Origin: JBALVO01 sp036961445
GTDB lineage: Bacteria > Pseudomonadota > Gammaproteobacteria > Pseudomonadales > Halieaceae
Assembly (NCBI GenBank): GCA_036961445.1
Contig: JBALVO010000012.1
Location: 1 to 52,752 of the forward strand
DNA length: 52,752 nt
Direction: 5' to 3'
Every line of letters starts with the position of its first letter. Within the stretch, counting starts at the first letter, position 1. The notes under the pieces were generated by a model. It saw nothing but the letters and a program-made list of their open reading frames with translations. It made no database searches and was not told the origin of the DNA. Positions 1 to 9,625 of the stretch are shown here, one piece after another. The position numbers and the translations under genes were made by a program.

Positions 1-1331
1 ACCATCAACCAGAAGAAGCCGCCGAATCCGGCGATAGCAGAGGCCAGTAGAATACCGGTCTTGGCCATCAGTAATTCCTGAGCCATCCCGGCAAAACCCA
101 GGTCCGCGATAAAGATGGACATGGTAAAGCCGATGCCTCCAAGCAGGCCCACACCAAAAACGTGCTTCATGTTAATCCCGGTCGGCAGGCTGGCCCAACC
201 CAACTTCACGGCTATCCAGGTAAAGCCGGCTATACCCAGGGGTTTACCCAGCACCAAACCGGCGAGCACTCCCAGCGTAATCGGGTGATTGAGGTAGTTG
301 CCGAAATTAGCGAAGTCTATAGGAATGCCGGCGTTGGCCAGGGCGAATATCGGGATCACAATATATGCTACGGGCAGATGCAGCGTGTGTTCAGCGCGCT
401 GTGCCGGGGCCTGCACCAGGCGAATGCCATCTCCCAGTGAGGACACCAATCCTCGAAGCTGTGTATTGTGCAGGATGTCCGGATTATCGGCGATCGATTC
501 CTGCATTTTGACGGTTTTGTCTTTTACCCGGGTAATGAACAGCTGAGCCTGGTACTTGGGCCGAATGGGTATCATAAAGGCGATGATGATACCGGCGATG
601 GTCGCGTGTATGCCACTGGCGAGCATGCATACCCATAACAGGATGCCCACAAAGGCATAGGGTAGCGGGCGGCGCACGCCGCCCAATGACAGACAGAGCA
701 GGCCGAAGGTGCACAGGCCGGCATAGGCCAGCGCCTGCATATTTATGGATTCGGTGTAGAACACCGCGATGACTGCGACGGCACCCAGATCATCGACGAT
801 GGCCAAGGCAATCAAAAAAGTGATGAGTGCCTGTGGAATACGGGGTCCCAGCAGACTTAAGGCACCGATAGCGAAAGCAATATCGGTAGCCATGGGGATG
901 CCCCAGCCCTTGACGCCACTGCCGGAGGTGTTTAGCGCGAAATAAAACAGGGCCGGAATCAGCATGCCACCAATAGCCGCCATGATAGGTAACAGCGCCT
1001 GCCGCGGAGAGGAAAGCTCGCCTACCATTAGCTCGCGCTTCAGTTCCAGTCCCATGATCAGGAAGAACAATGCCATTAATGCTTCGTTAATCCAGTGATG
1101 TATGGACAGGGAAAAAACAGCGTTGCCAAAAGCCAGGCTGACTGTGGTGTGCAGTACGTGCTCGTATTCATCGTGTAGCGGGCTATTGGCGATAACCAGC
1201 GCAACCACGGCGCAGATCATTAACAGCACACCGGACGTGGTCTGGCGGTGAATGAATTCTTCCAGAGGAGTCAGTATGCGGTCGAAGGATTTTTCCCAGA
1301 GTGCATTATAGACACCTTTAGATTTTGCCAT
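1..1331 (-). CDS. nhaA: Na+/H+ antiporter NhaA (C-terminus cut by window edge)
   Basis: Inner-membrane Na+/H+ antiporter that exports sodium in exchange for protons. The frame opens at an ATG (1329-1331) and stays open to the left edge, about 443 codons, so only the last residues and stop are missing. Family signatures are clear: FFLIMGLELKREL near residue 90, TDIAFAIG near 147 and the ion-binding VDDLG aspartate pair near 177, with many hydrophobic helices. NhaA proteins are usually 390-450 aa, so nearly all of it is here. It fits a marine organism. It reads in the same direction as the PyrD-PyrK fusion to its right; the 31-bp gap between them leaves little room for its own promoter. Confidence 0.93.
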   Translation of the reverse strand, partial: MAKSKGVYNALWEKSFDRILTPLEEFIHRQTTSGVLLMICAVVALVIANSPLHDEYEHVLHTTVSLAFGNAVFSLSIHHWINEALMALFFLIMGLELKRELMVGELSSPRQALLPIMAAIGGMLIPALFYFALNTSGSGVKGWGIPMATDIAFAIGALSLLGPRIPQALITFLIALAIVDDLGAVAVIAVFYTESINMQALAYAGLCTFGLLCLSLGGVRRPLPYAFVGILLWVCMLASGIHATIAGIIIAFMIPIRPKYQAQLFITRVKDKTVKMQESIADNPDILHNTQLRGLVSSLGDGIRLVQAPAQRAEHTLHLPVAYIVIPIFALANAGIPIDFANFGNYLNHPITLGVLAGLVLGKPLGIAGFTWIAVKLGWASLPTGINMKHVFGVGLLGGIGFTMSIFIADLGFAGMAQELLMAKTGILLASAIAGFGGFFWLM

Positions 1332-1362
1332 GGTTAAACAAACACTCCAGAAGTAGGGGTAA

Positions 1363-3036
1363 TCATAGGGCTTCGAGGAAAGGGCCATCCACGCATAGAC
1401 GACGACCGTCGGGTGTAGCGCAGGCGCCACAAATGCCAACACCGCATTTAGTCAGGTAGTCGATGGCGCTAAAAATTTGATCGGGCCGGCAAAACTCATT
1501 CTGTACCGCAATGGCCGCGTGCACCATTGGCTGTGGCCCGCAATTATAAAATACCAGCTGATCGCGTTCTTCAGGTGTCATCTGTTGCAGGCGTTCGCGT
1601 AGAAGTTCTGTCACAACGCCTTTATAGCCCGCACTACCATCATCTGTAGCCACGTGCACATCGGCAATTTGGCGACATTCATCCAGATAGTACAAGCGCT
1701 CGGCAGTGCGCGCCCCGGCGAAGATTTCTGCATTACCGAAATCCCGCGCAAGCTGATAAACCGCGGCCAATCCTGTGCCCCCGGCTACAGCCATGATTTT
1801 GGCGTCTTCGGCGGGCGACACAGGTATGCCATGTGGCCCGCGTACATAGGCTTCGGTGCCCGGGGGCAGGTCCATTAGCGTGTGGGTGAAAATTCCTACA
1901 TCGATTACCACCAGAGAAAACGGGTCATCGGTCAGGGCGGAGAACGGTTTCTCGCCTACGCCGGGCAACCACAGGAAAATGAATTCACCTGCTTGTACAT
2001 TGACCTTGCGGTCAAAGGTGAGAATGCAAATGTCCTCGCAGACGCGCTTGTTTTCCACCAGTGTTACCGGTGCAAAGTTCATGTCTATGTCGTAGCGGAT
2101 ATGGGATTCGGCCCGGTTTCGATCCGTGGCAAGGTCCGCCGCCAGCGTCTGAAAATAGTCGCCAATTTCATCGGTGGTAAGACCAGTCAGTGATGATCCC
2201 ACGCCGACGATAGAGGCCCCGGCGTCAAAATAGGCACGCACATCATCGGCGCTGCTAACACCGCCACAGCCGATGATAGGGCAGTCGGTGGCTGCGGCGA
2301 TCTCGCGTACGCATTTCAGGCCGATGGGGAGTATGCCCTTGCCGGACATGCCGCCGGCCCCGTTACTGAGTACCGCATGGCCGTGGGATGAGGTGTAGCC
2401 CGGCCCCAGGGTATTGATGGCACACAGGGCGTCTGCCCCGCCGGCAATCGCTGCTTCCGCTATTTCGCCAATGTCAGGGGTGTTGGGGGTGAGCTTGGGC
2501 ACTACCGGTATATCGACCACGGCTTTCACCGCAGCGGTTATTTCGCGCACAACATCCGGGTCCTGGCCCATGGCCATGCCGTAGCCTTTTGCGTGGGGGC
2601 AGGACAGGTTTAATTCCAGCCCGTCAGAGAAGGGTGCAAGGATCTTTGCGACCTCTACAAACTCCTCAACGCTACCACCGAAAATCGAAGTCAGCAGGAA
2701 GCGGTCTGCGGGCACCTGCAATTGCGCCAGTAGTTGTGCTGATTCGTGTGCCCCCGGATTGGTCAGGCCAACAGCGTTGACGAAGCAACCCGGCGCGTAT
2801 TGGCTCAGCACCGGTTCGCGATAACCGGCTCGAGGCTCCAGGCCGATACTCTTGGTTGTCACGACGCCGACTTCAGGCATATGGTCAAATATATACTGAA
2901 TAATGGGCGTTGCTGTGGTGACGATGCCCGAAGGAATGGTGAATGGTCCGGATAGGGTCTTGCCTAGGAATTCTGTGTTCAAGGTAGCGGGCTCGCGCGT
3001 CAGGTCAGGTGGATGAGCGGGTTCAAAGTCGCGCAA
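1363..3036 (-). CDS. Fused dihydroorotate dehydrogenase, PyrD-PyrK type
   Basis: Predicted to oxidise dihydroorotate to orotate in pyrimidine synthesis with NAD+ as acceptor. Residues 17-300 are a class 1 PyrD barrel; NLSCPHAKG (143-151) carries the class 1 catalytic cysteine, C146. After a linker at about 303-320, residues 320-557 are a PyrK-type electron-transfer module: a flavin-binding segment (GEKPFSA, 361-367), an NAD-binding AGGTGLA (418-424) and a C-terminal [2Fe-2S] site with C531, C536, C539 and C548, ending in CVDGPF. These are normally two subunits of a heterotetramer; here they form one 557-aa chain. Gammaproteobacteria usually carry the membrane-bound class 2 PyrD, so this is unusual. 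The barrel might instead act on another pyrimidine, as in dihydropyrimidine dehydrogenases. Confidence 0.85.
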   Translation of the reverse strand: MRDFEPAHPPDLTREPATLNTEFLGKTLSGPFTIPSGIVTTATPIIQYIFDHMPEVGVVTTKSIGLEPRAGYREPVLSQYAPGCFVNAVGLTNPGAHESAQLLAQLQVPADRFLLTSIFGGSVEEFVEVAKILAPFSDGLELNLSCPHAKGYGMAMGQDPDVVREITAAVKAVVDIPVVPKLTPNTPDIGEIAEAAIAGGADALCAINTLGPGYTSSHGHAVLSNGAGGMSGKGILPIGLKCVREIAAATDCPIIGCGGVSSADDVRAYFDAGASIVGVGSSLTGLTTDEIGDYFQTLAADLATDRNRAESHIRYDIDMNFAPVTLVENKRVCEDICILTFDRKVNVQAGEFIFLWLPGVGEKPFSALTDDPFSLVVIDVGIFTHTLMDLPPGTEAYVRGPHGIPVSPAEDAKIMAVAGGTGLAAVYQLARDFGNAEIFAGARTAERLYYLDECRQIADVHVATDDGSAGYKGVVTELLRERLQQMTPEERDQLVFYNCGPQPMVHAAIAVQNEFCRPDQIFSAIDYLTKCGVGICGACATPDGRRLCVDGPFLEAL

Positions 3037-3107
3037 TTATACTGGTTTGGAGGCACATAGACGACCTTCCAGCAGGGTCTATATGTCAGGGTAGGAGATG
3101 ATCGTTG

Positions 3108-4586
3108 TCAGGTGCCACAAAACGTTTGCCGCACGAGTTGATGGGCTTGCGGGGCTGTGGCATAGCGAGCGAATTCGCGCTGGTATTGATGCGGATGTGC
3201 CAATACGTCTGCCAGTCGATGAAACGGCGTGAAATCGTCATTGTTAGTGGCCGCCTGGATTGCTTCCTCGACCAGGTGATTGCGCGGAATAAAAGCGGGA
3301 TTGGCACGGTACATGCTCGCCTGTCTGGTACTGCTGTCCACTGCATCTTCAGCCACCCGACTCTGCCAGCGCGCCAGCCAGGGTAACAGGGCGTCGGGTA
3401 TTTCGAACAAGTCACCAACGCCATTGTCTTGCAGGGTTGCCTGGTCGCTGAGGTCTGCCAGTCGTCTGAATGTCAGGGTGAAGTCGAGTTTATGCTCGGC
3501 CATTAGTTCAAACAGGTCTTCTACCAGGGCATTGTCATCTGCGGCGATCTTCTTGAGTCCCAGCTTGTGCGCCATGCCCTGCGTATGAGCTTGCAGAAAC
3601 TGGTTGGGGAAGGCGTCAATGGCTCCCTGGGCTATTTCAGTGGCTTTATCCTTGTCATCATCGAGCAACGGTATCAGTGTCTGTGCGAGACAGGCAAGAT
3701 TCCAGTGAGCAATCGCTGGCTGGTTGCGGTAGGAGTAGCGTCCCGCGTGGTCTATAGAGCTGAACACCTGGTCGGGGTTAAACTCGTCCATAAAGGCACA
3801 GGGTCCATAGTCGATGGTCTCGCCACATAACAGCATGTTATCCGTATTCATTACCCCGTGGATAAACCCCAGCAATTGCCAATTGGCGACCAGATGGGCC
3901 TGTCTGGACACCACGCCCTGCAGCATGGCCAGGGTCGGGTTGTCTGTCGCCAATGCTTCCGGGTAATGGCGCACCGTGACGTGGTTTGACAGCAGGCGCA
4001 ATGAATCCAGATCGGCGGTCGCCGCAAAAAACTGGAACGTGCCGATGCGAATATGGCTACTGGCGACCCGCGCCAGTACTGCCCCGGGCAGGAACTGGTC
4101 GCGCGCTACCTGCTCTCCAGTTGTCGCCGCAGCCAGTGCGCGAGTGGTGGGTACGCCCAGTTGATGCATGGCCTCACTGACGATGTACTCACGCAGTACC
4201 GGCCCCAGTGGAGATCGTCCGTCCCCGCCACGGGAATAGGGTGTGCGTCCAGAACCTTTTAGTTGAATATCGTAGCGCCTGTTATTTTGGTCCAGAACCT
4301 CACCTAGCAGAATGGCCCGTCCGTCACCCAGTTGCGGGTTGTAGCTACCAAACTGGTGTCCGGCGTAGACCGTTGCTATGGGATCGGCTCCGGCGGGCAG
4401 CTCGTTGCCCGCTACCATCCGCGTACCCGCCGCAGACGCCAACCAGTCCGGATCAATACCTAGCTGCTCGGCCAACACACGATTGACCCGGATCTGGCCC
4501 GGCGTGGGCACGGCGGTGGGCTGCAGCCGGGAAAAAAACGTCTCCGGCAGGCGCGCGTAGCTGTTATCGAAGGGTATTGCACTCAT
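3108..4586 (-). CDS. selO: Protein adenylyltransferase SelO (YdiU family)
   Basis: Pseudokinase-fold enzyme that transfers AMP from ATP to Ser, Thr or Tyr of target proteins; family members act in redox stress. The 492-aa length is normal. K110 followed by GSGRTPYSRGGDGR (111-124) forms the nucleotide pocket, and NTDN with a downstream DYGPCAFMDEF (about 245-265) supplies metal ligands. The third residue from the end is Cys (CGT), where eukaryotic homologues carry selenocysteine; E. coli also has Cys there. Single gene, divergent from the amidohydrolase at 4721 across 134 bp that must hold both promoters. Confidence 0.95.
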   Translation of the reverse strand: MSAIPFDNSYARLPETFFSRLQPTAVPTPGQIRVNRVLAEQLGIDPDWLASAAGTRMVAGNELPAGADPIATVYAGHQFGSYNPQLGDGRAILLGEVLDQNNRRYDIQLKGSGRTPYSRGGDGRSPLGPVLREYIVSEAMHQLGVPTTRALAAATTGEQVARDQFLPGAVLARVASSHIRIGTFQFFAATADLDSLRLLSNHVTVRHYPEALATDNPTLAMLQGVVSRQAHLVANWQLLGFIHGVMNTDNMLLCGETIDYGPCAFMDEFNPDQVFSSIDHAGRYSYRNQPAIAHWNLACLAQTLIPLLDDDKDKATEIAQGAIDAFPNQFLQAHTQGMAHKLGLKKIAADDNALVEDLFELMAEHKLDFTLTFRRLADLSDQATLQDNGVGDLFEIPDALLPWLARWQSRVAEDAVDSSTRQASMYRANPAFIPRNHLVEEAIQAATNNDDFTPFHRLADVLAHPHQYQREFARYATAPQAHQLVRQTFCGT

Positions 4587-4720
4587 TCGCCAGTCTCTTG
4601 GGTCTCGGGCATGCTCGAAAGGAGGGTGTTGCTATCGTTACGCAGTTTTAAAGAACATGGATCATGCACCGCTGACAGGATAATATCCAGCGCTCTACAT
4701 TTGAATCGGGGAGAGGGTGA

Positions 4721-6589
4721 ATGGCGACGACCTGGGATACGCTGATACGCAACGCATTGGTGTTTGATGGCTCCGGAGCTGAGCCGCAGCAACTGGATAT
4801 CGCCATCAAGGGCGGACGCATTGCTGCAAAAGGCGATGCGCTGCCGGAATCAGCGGCTGAGCGCGTTATAGATGGTCAGGGCTGCTGGCTGATGCCCGGA
4901 CTGCTAGATATACATACCCACCTGGACCTCGAGGTCGACCTGGCCCCGGGGCTGCCGGAAGTGGTCAGGCATGGCACCACCACCGTGCTGGTGGGGAATT
5001 GCAGTCTGGGTACCTGTTTTGGACAACAGATTGAGGGCGAGCAAAATCCGATAGTGGATTGTTTTACCCGGGTTGAGAACATTCCCAAGTCCGTTTTGGA
5101 AAAATGTGTTGAGGCGGTGCAGTGGGATAACTCCGGGGACTACCTGGATCATTTTGCCGATATTAACCTGGGACCCAATGTGGGCGCCTTTGTGCCGCAC
5201 TCGATGCTGCGCGTGGAGGTGATGGGCCTTGCCGATAGTATCTCTCGTGAACCCACCGAAGCAGAGCTGCTGCAGATGGAGAACCTGTTGGAGCAGGCCA
5301 TGGGGCAGGGCTACCTGGGGATGAGTACCGATGGCTTGCCGTTCCACTACCTGGCGAATGAGCCCCATACGGATCAGCGTATCCCCACCCAGTTTGCCAG
5401 CTTTGGCGAAATGAGGCGGCTGCTCAAGGTGGTGCGTAAACATAATCGCGTGTGGCAGACCACACCCATTTTGGAAAACAAGGCCAAGGCGTTTCTGTAC
5501 TTCCTGCTGACCAGCGGCCGCTTGTTCGGTAAGACCCTCAAAACGTCCGCATTGTCAGTTATGGAATTTGTGCTCGCCCCCAGGATCCACCGCACATTTT
5601 TGGGTTTTGCCACGCTAGCCAATAGCCGTCTGCTGCAGGGCAACATCCATTTCCAGGCGCTGGGCACGAATTTCAGGGTGTGGTCGGACGGTATCGTATC
5701 GCCCTTGTTTGAAGAGATGGACTCCACCTGTCAGCTTATTGCGAAAGAGTATGACGACGTGGCGGGGCGATTGGCCCTGCTCAACGACCCGGAGTTTATC
5801 GCGCGGTTTCGGCGTGATTGGCATCATGGGCGTCGCGGTCGCAACCTCGCGCACCTCAAGACCAAGCTGGGTGCGCCGGACAATCTGGTGGTGCGCGATC
5901 TGCGCCTGATGATCTTCGATGGTGCGCCGCTGGCGGAGTGGGATGGGGAGAGTATGCAAGCGGTCTATGACCGTCTGGAGCGTTTCCAGCGCGGCACTGT
6001 TGGCGAGGCCAGGTCAGAGGCGGAGCGTGAGGCCTTTGAGCAGTTCCCCAACCCCATACAGGACGATGCTGGCTTTATGCTGCAGCTGATGCGCGCCTAC
6101 GACAAAAAGTTCCGCTTCTGGGTTGATGTCGGCAACGCCGGTAATCGTGCAACGCTGGATTTGCTGCTGCATAAGAATACGATGCCCGGCTTCAACGATT
6201 CCGGGGCACATATTACCAACATGGCCTTTTTTGATGGCAACCTGATGTCCCTGAAACTGGCGCAGCAGCAGTCGCTGCAAACGGTCAGTACCATGGTGAA
6301 GCGGCTCACGCGAGAGCCAGCCGCATTTTTTGGCCTTGATGTTGGCAGCCTGGAAATCGGTGCACAGGCCGATATAGTGTTGCTGGATCCGGAGGTACTC
6401 AAGACCTGGGACAGCAACGCTTCACGTCAGCTGCACTATCGTGAGTTGTTCCAGCACGACCAGATGGTGAATCGTTCCGATGGCGTGGTGAGCTGCGTGC
6501 TGATCAACGGCGAACCCGTGTGGCGCGATGGTGCGCTGACGCCAGCCCTGGGCAGCCGCCCGCTGGGTCGAGCCCTGCGTGCGGCGTAA
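4721..6589 (+). CDS. D-aminoacylase / N-acyl-D-amino-acid deacylase family amidohydrolase
   Basis: Metal-dependent amidohydrolase predicted to cleave an N-acyl-D-amino acid or similar amide. DIHTHLD gives the HxH pair (H65, H67), VGNCS gives the family cysteine ligand (C94), and FNDSGAH near residue 490 gives the catalytic aspartate. A GGGGAGAGGG ribosome site sits just before the ATG. At 622 aa it is clearly longer than classical D-aminoacylases (about 480 aa); the extra sequence lies mostly in the middle (about 180-420). No signal peptide is visible, so it is probably cytoplasmic. The substrate cannot be read from the sequence. It converges on the hydroxyacid dehydrogenase with only 9 bp between stops. 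Confidence 0.85.
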   Translation: MATTWDTLIRNALVFDGSGAEPQQLDIAIKGGRIAAKGDALPESAAERVIDGQGCWLMPGLLDIHTHLDLEVDLAPGLPEVVRHGTTTVLVGNCSLGTCFGQQIEGEQNPIVDCFTRVENIPKSVLEKCVEAVQWDNSGDYLDHFADINLGPNVGAFVPHSMLRVEVMGLADSISREPTEAELLQMENLLEQAMGQGYLGMSTDGLPFHYLANEPHTDQRIPTQFASFGEMRRLLKVVRKHNRVWQTTPILENKAKAFLYFLLTSGRLFGKTLKTSALSVMEFVLAPRIHRTFLGFATLANSRLLQGNIHFQALGTNFRVWSDGIVSPLFEEMDSTCQLIAKEYDDVAGRLALLNDPEFIARFRRDWHHGRRGRNLAHLKTKLGAPDNLVVRDLRLMIFDGAPLAEWDGESMQAVYDRLERFQRGTVGEARSEAEREAFEQFPNPIQDDAGFMLQLMRAYDKKFRFWVDVGNAGNRATLDLLLHKNTMPGFNDSGAHITNMAFFDGNLMSLKLAQQQSLQTVSTMVKRLTREPAAFFGLDVGSLEIGAQADIVLLDPEVLKTWDSNASRQLHYRELFQHDQMVNRSDGVVSCVLINGEPVWRDGALTPALGSRPLGRALRAA

Positions 6590-6598
6590 GCCGGAGAC

Positions 6599-7741
6599 TC
6601 AGTAACCGGCGCGCAAGTCGACGATATTCAGTAGGGGTTCGCCAGCAAGGTAGCGCCGCAGGTTTTCTACGGTGATGATTGCGGTGCGCCGCAGACTGTC
6701 CTGCCCTGCTGCGGATACATGGGGTGTGATGATTACGTTGTCCATCTGCCACAACGGGCTCTGCGCCTCTAATGGCTCAGGGTCGGTTACATCCAGACCC
6801 GCGCCGTACAAGTGGCCTGATTCCAGCGCGGTGGCCAGATCGCTGGTGACGGTGCTTTTACCGCGGCCAACGCTGATGAATATCGCGCCGGGTTTGATTG
6901 TCCTGAAGAACGCCTGATCGAACAGGCCGGTGGTCTTGCTGGTGAGCGGTAGGGTACTGATCACCACATCGGCCTTGGCGGCCAGCGTGAAGAGCTCATT
7001 CGACAAACCAACATATTCGACGTAGTCGGGGCCATCGTGTGAGGAATTGCGCGTGGCAATAACCCGCATGCCCAGGCCGTGGGCGCGCCAGGCGATCTGG
7101 GTGCCGATGCCGCCCAGTCCGACCACCAGCAGGGTTTTGCCTTTTACCTCGCCAAATTGGACTCTGGCTGCCAGCGCCCGATCCCACGTGCTGTTCGCCT
7201 GCGCGCGTTGATACGCGGGGAGCCCTCGTGCCAGTGACAGCAGCATGGCGATACTGTGTTCGGCAATCGCCGGTCCTGACAGTCGCTTGTTATTGCTGAA
7301 CACCCGGTCCTCGAATTGCGCCTCCGGCAAGCCGGCACAGCGGTCCATACCCACGGTAAAGTTGTGCAGCCACAGCAAGCGCGCTGACGCATTGTCCATG
7401 GTAGCCGGCGAGCATAGGCCGATAATCGCATCGGCTGCGGCCAGTACCTCGGCGCTGAGACTAAAATCTTCTGAGCGATCTATTATCAACTCTACGCCGG
7501 CCGCGGTTGCAAGCAGTTGTGGCTCCAGTCCCGGTAATCGTGCCGACAGGCTGGCGGGCAGGCTGACAACCACGCGCTGTGGTTGCCAGCGCGGATGTTG
7601 GTCAATGGGTGTTGCCGCCTCCTGCAGACCTAGCTCCTGGATGATTTCTAACGCCTCCGGGGCTGGATCGGCACGGGTTGCCGCAGTAGATGACACGCTA
7701 AAAAGGGTGCAGAGTATTAAGGTGATCAGGTTGTGCATCAT
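6599..7741 (-). CDS. D-2-hydroxyacid dehydrogenase with N-terminal signal peptide
   Basis: NAD(P)-dependent oxidoreductase that interconverts a 2-hydroxyacid and a 2-oxoacid. It has the Rossmann motif VVGLGGIG, the catalytic Arg in SVGRGK, Glu in TDPEPL and His in ITPHVS. I start it at the ATGATG ending at 7741, behind a GGAG; an upstream extension to 7843 has no ribosome site. The protein then opens with MMHNLITLILCTLFSVSSTA, which looks like a Sec signal peptide, giving a mature protein of about 360 aa. Export of an NAD-dependent enzyme is unexpected, although annotated homologues with leader peptides exist. The gene stands alone. Confidence 0.85.
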   Translation of the reverse strand: MMHNLITLILCTLFSVSSTAATRADPAPEALEIIQELGLQEAATPIDQHPRWQPQRVVVSLPASLSARLPGLEPQLLATAAGVELIIDRSEDFSLSAEVLAAADAIIGLCSPATMDNASARLLWLHNFTVGMDRCAGLPEAQFEDRVFSNNKRLSGPAIAEHSIAMLLSLARGLPAYQRAQANSTWDRALAARVQFGEVKGKTLLVVGLGGIGTQIAWRAHGLGMRVIATRNSSHDGPDYVEYVGLSNELFTLAAKADVVISTLPLTSKTTGLFDQAFFRTIKPGAIFISVGRGKSTVTSDLATALESGHLYGAGLDVTDPEPLEAQSPLWQMDNVIITPHVSAAGQDSLRRTAIITVENLRRYLAGEPLLNIVDLRAGY

Positions 7742-7918
7742 GGTCTCCGGTGCTGACTCGTCCCAGCATAACTGCGTATTGGCCAGGATTGAACCGGTAC
7801 ACAAATCAGTGCGATCTATTGAGGTAGCGCAAACAACGGGCAATTAACTGCCGAGGGTGGCTGCCGTATTCTGTTTATAACGCTATGCTGGAAAACTTCA
7901 ACGCTTGGTGATTTTTTT

Positions 7919-9625
7919 ATGAGTGCAAAACAGCTAGCTATTGCTATCACTGGAGCCGGCGGTGCCGGCGTAATATCCTGCGGCGAATTGCTGCTGCAGG
8001 CCTGGGCCAGACAGGGTGGCCGGGGATTATTGCGCAAGGCCTACGGTCCCCAGATCCGCGGTGGGGAGTCGGCGGCCCTGCTCAAGTTGACCGAGAGTGA
8101 GCACTACACTGCCGCTGTGGAATACGATGTCGTGGTAGCCCTGGACTGGGACAATTTCACCCGTTTTGAAGACGAGATAACCCTGCGACGCGGCGGTTGG
8201 GTATTGTGTGAGCGCGATGCCGAACTGCCTGGCGCTATCATGGCCGCAGAGCCTAATGTCCTGCGGCTGCCGTTGGCCGAGCTGGCGGCGGCGGCACACC
8301 CCCACGGCAGGGTCAATATGCTGGCCCTGGGATTATTGGGTGGCTTGTTGGGGCTGTCTGCTGGGCATCTGTCTGAACTGGCAGAGAAAAAACTGTCGGC
8401 TAAACCCCAGGCCTATCGCGCGGCGGCTGCCGCGTGCATCGAACGCGGTGTCAACGAGCCCCTCGACTGTCAGTTGCAGGTGCCCTCTCAAGGCGGAACT
8501 GAACTGTGGTACCTCAGCGGCAATCAGGCGGCCGGTCTCGGTGCATTGCAGGCCGGTATTCGTTTTGTGGCGGCTTATCCCATCACCCCGGCGTCGGATG
8601 TACTGGAGTGGATGGCAGGTGGACTGGAAAAAGTGGGTGGGCAGCTGGTGCAGGCAGAAGATGAGCTGGCTGCCATTAATATGACCATAGGTGCCGCTTT
8701 TGGCGGGGTGCCGGCGTTCACCGCCACATCAGGTCCGGGCCTGGCGCTAATGACCGAGAGTATCGGCCTGGCGGTGGCCAGTGAGACACCGGTCACAGTG
8801 TTCAACGTAATGCGTGGCGGGCCGTCCACCGGCATTCCGACCAAGTCAGAACAAAGTGACCTGAATATAGCCCTGTATGGCCTGCACGGCGATGCTCCGC
8901 ATCTGGTATTGGCGGCCCTGGATATCGCCGATTGCGTATTTACTACAGGGTGGGCGGTACAGTTGGCGCAGCAACTACAAACCGCAGCAATTGTCTTGTC
9001 GGACCAGTTTATTGGTCAGTCCACCGCCGTCGTCTCCGAGCCCCGGCGTTGTGGCGAGATGGCCGCAGCGTCTTCTGGCGCAGTAGATGGCGACTACTTG
9101 CGCTACAAACTCACGTCCTCGGGTATTTCCACCCTGGCCTCACCGGGTGATGCGGATCAGCGCTTTACTGCCGATGGATTGGAGCACAATGAAAAGGGCA
9201 CACCGTCGGCCAGGCAGTCCGACCACCAGTTGCAGCTGGATAAGCGCGCGGGCAAGCTGGTTGATTTCGATTTTGGGCAAGACTGGGCGGTGACCGGCGG
9301 TAGTGGCTCTGTGGCCATCGTCAGTTTCGGCTCCACCGCAGCGCCGGTGACCGAGGCGGCGGCTATCCTGGCAGAACGTGGCGTGGCTGCCCGTGTTATC
9401 AGCCTGCGGTTGTTGGCACCACTGCAAACACAGGCTTTGACCGAGGCCTTGCTGGGCTGTGAACAGCTGGTGGTGGTGGAGCAAAATCACAGTAGGCAGC
9501 TGTTTCATTACTTGCGAGGACATATGGATTTCCAGCAACAGGTACACAGCTATGCCATGGCGGGACCAGTGCCGCTGAGCCCGGAGATTATCGCGCAACA
9601 AGTGATGGAGGTATGTGGGGCATGA
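7919..9625 (+). CDS. korA: 2-oxoacid:ferredoxin oxidoreductase, fused gamma-alpha subunit
   Basis: Catalytic partner of KorB in the reversible oxidative decarboxylation of 2-oxoglutarate or a related 2-oxoacid to the acyl-CoA, reducing ferredoxin. The gamma domain comes first (about 1-190, GAGGAGV at 12-18, RGGES near 48), then the alpha/pyrimidine domain (AAYPITPASD near 218 and a TSGPG motif). At 568 aa this is the usual gamma-alpha fusion. It overlaps korB by ATGA (9622-9625), so the two are translationally coupled. The ATG lies behind a T-rich stretch with only a weak ribosome site. The substrate could also be a branched-chain 2-oxoacid. Confidence 0.92.
   Translation: MSAKQLAIAITGAGGAGVISCGELLLQAWARQGGRGLLRKAYGPQIRGGESAALLKLTESEHYTAAVEYDVVVALDWDNFTRFEDEITLRRGGWVLCERDAELPGAIMAAEPNVLRLPLAELAAAAHPHGRVNMLALGLLGGLLGLSAGHLSELAEKKLSAKPQAYRAAAAACIERGVNEPLDCQLQVPSQGGTELWYLSGNQAAGLGALQAGIRFVAAYPITPASDVLEWMAGGLEKVGGQLVQAEDELAAINMTIGAAFGGVPAFTATSGPGLALMTESIGLAVASETPVTVFNVMRGGPSTGIPTKSEQSDLNIALYGLHGDAPHLVLAALDIADCVFTTGWAVQLAQQLQTAAIVLSDQFIGQSTAVVSEPRRCGEMAAASSGAVDGDYLRYKLTSSGISTLASPGDADQRFTADGLEHNEKGTPSARQSDHQLQLDKRAGKLVDFDFGQDWAVTGGSGSVAIVSFGSTAAPVTEAAAILAERGVAARVISLRLLAPLQTQALTEALLGCEQLVVVEQNHSRQLFHYLRGHMDFQQQVHSYAMAGPVPLSPEIIAQQVMEVCGA

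Noticed and set aside
4904..5443. Reverse-strand open frames inside the amidohydrolase gene
   Set aside because: They are opposite-frame shadows of a gene with a clear HxH motif; no independent evidence.
9613..9621. Earlier ATG for korB at 9613
   Set aside because: The GGAGG at 9607-9611 is too close to it; ATG 9622 has correct spacing and overlaps the korA stop.
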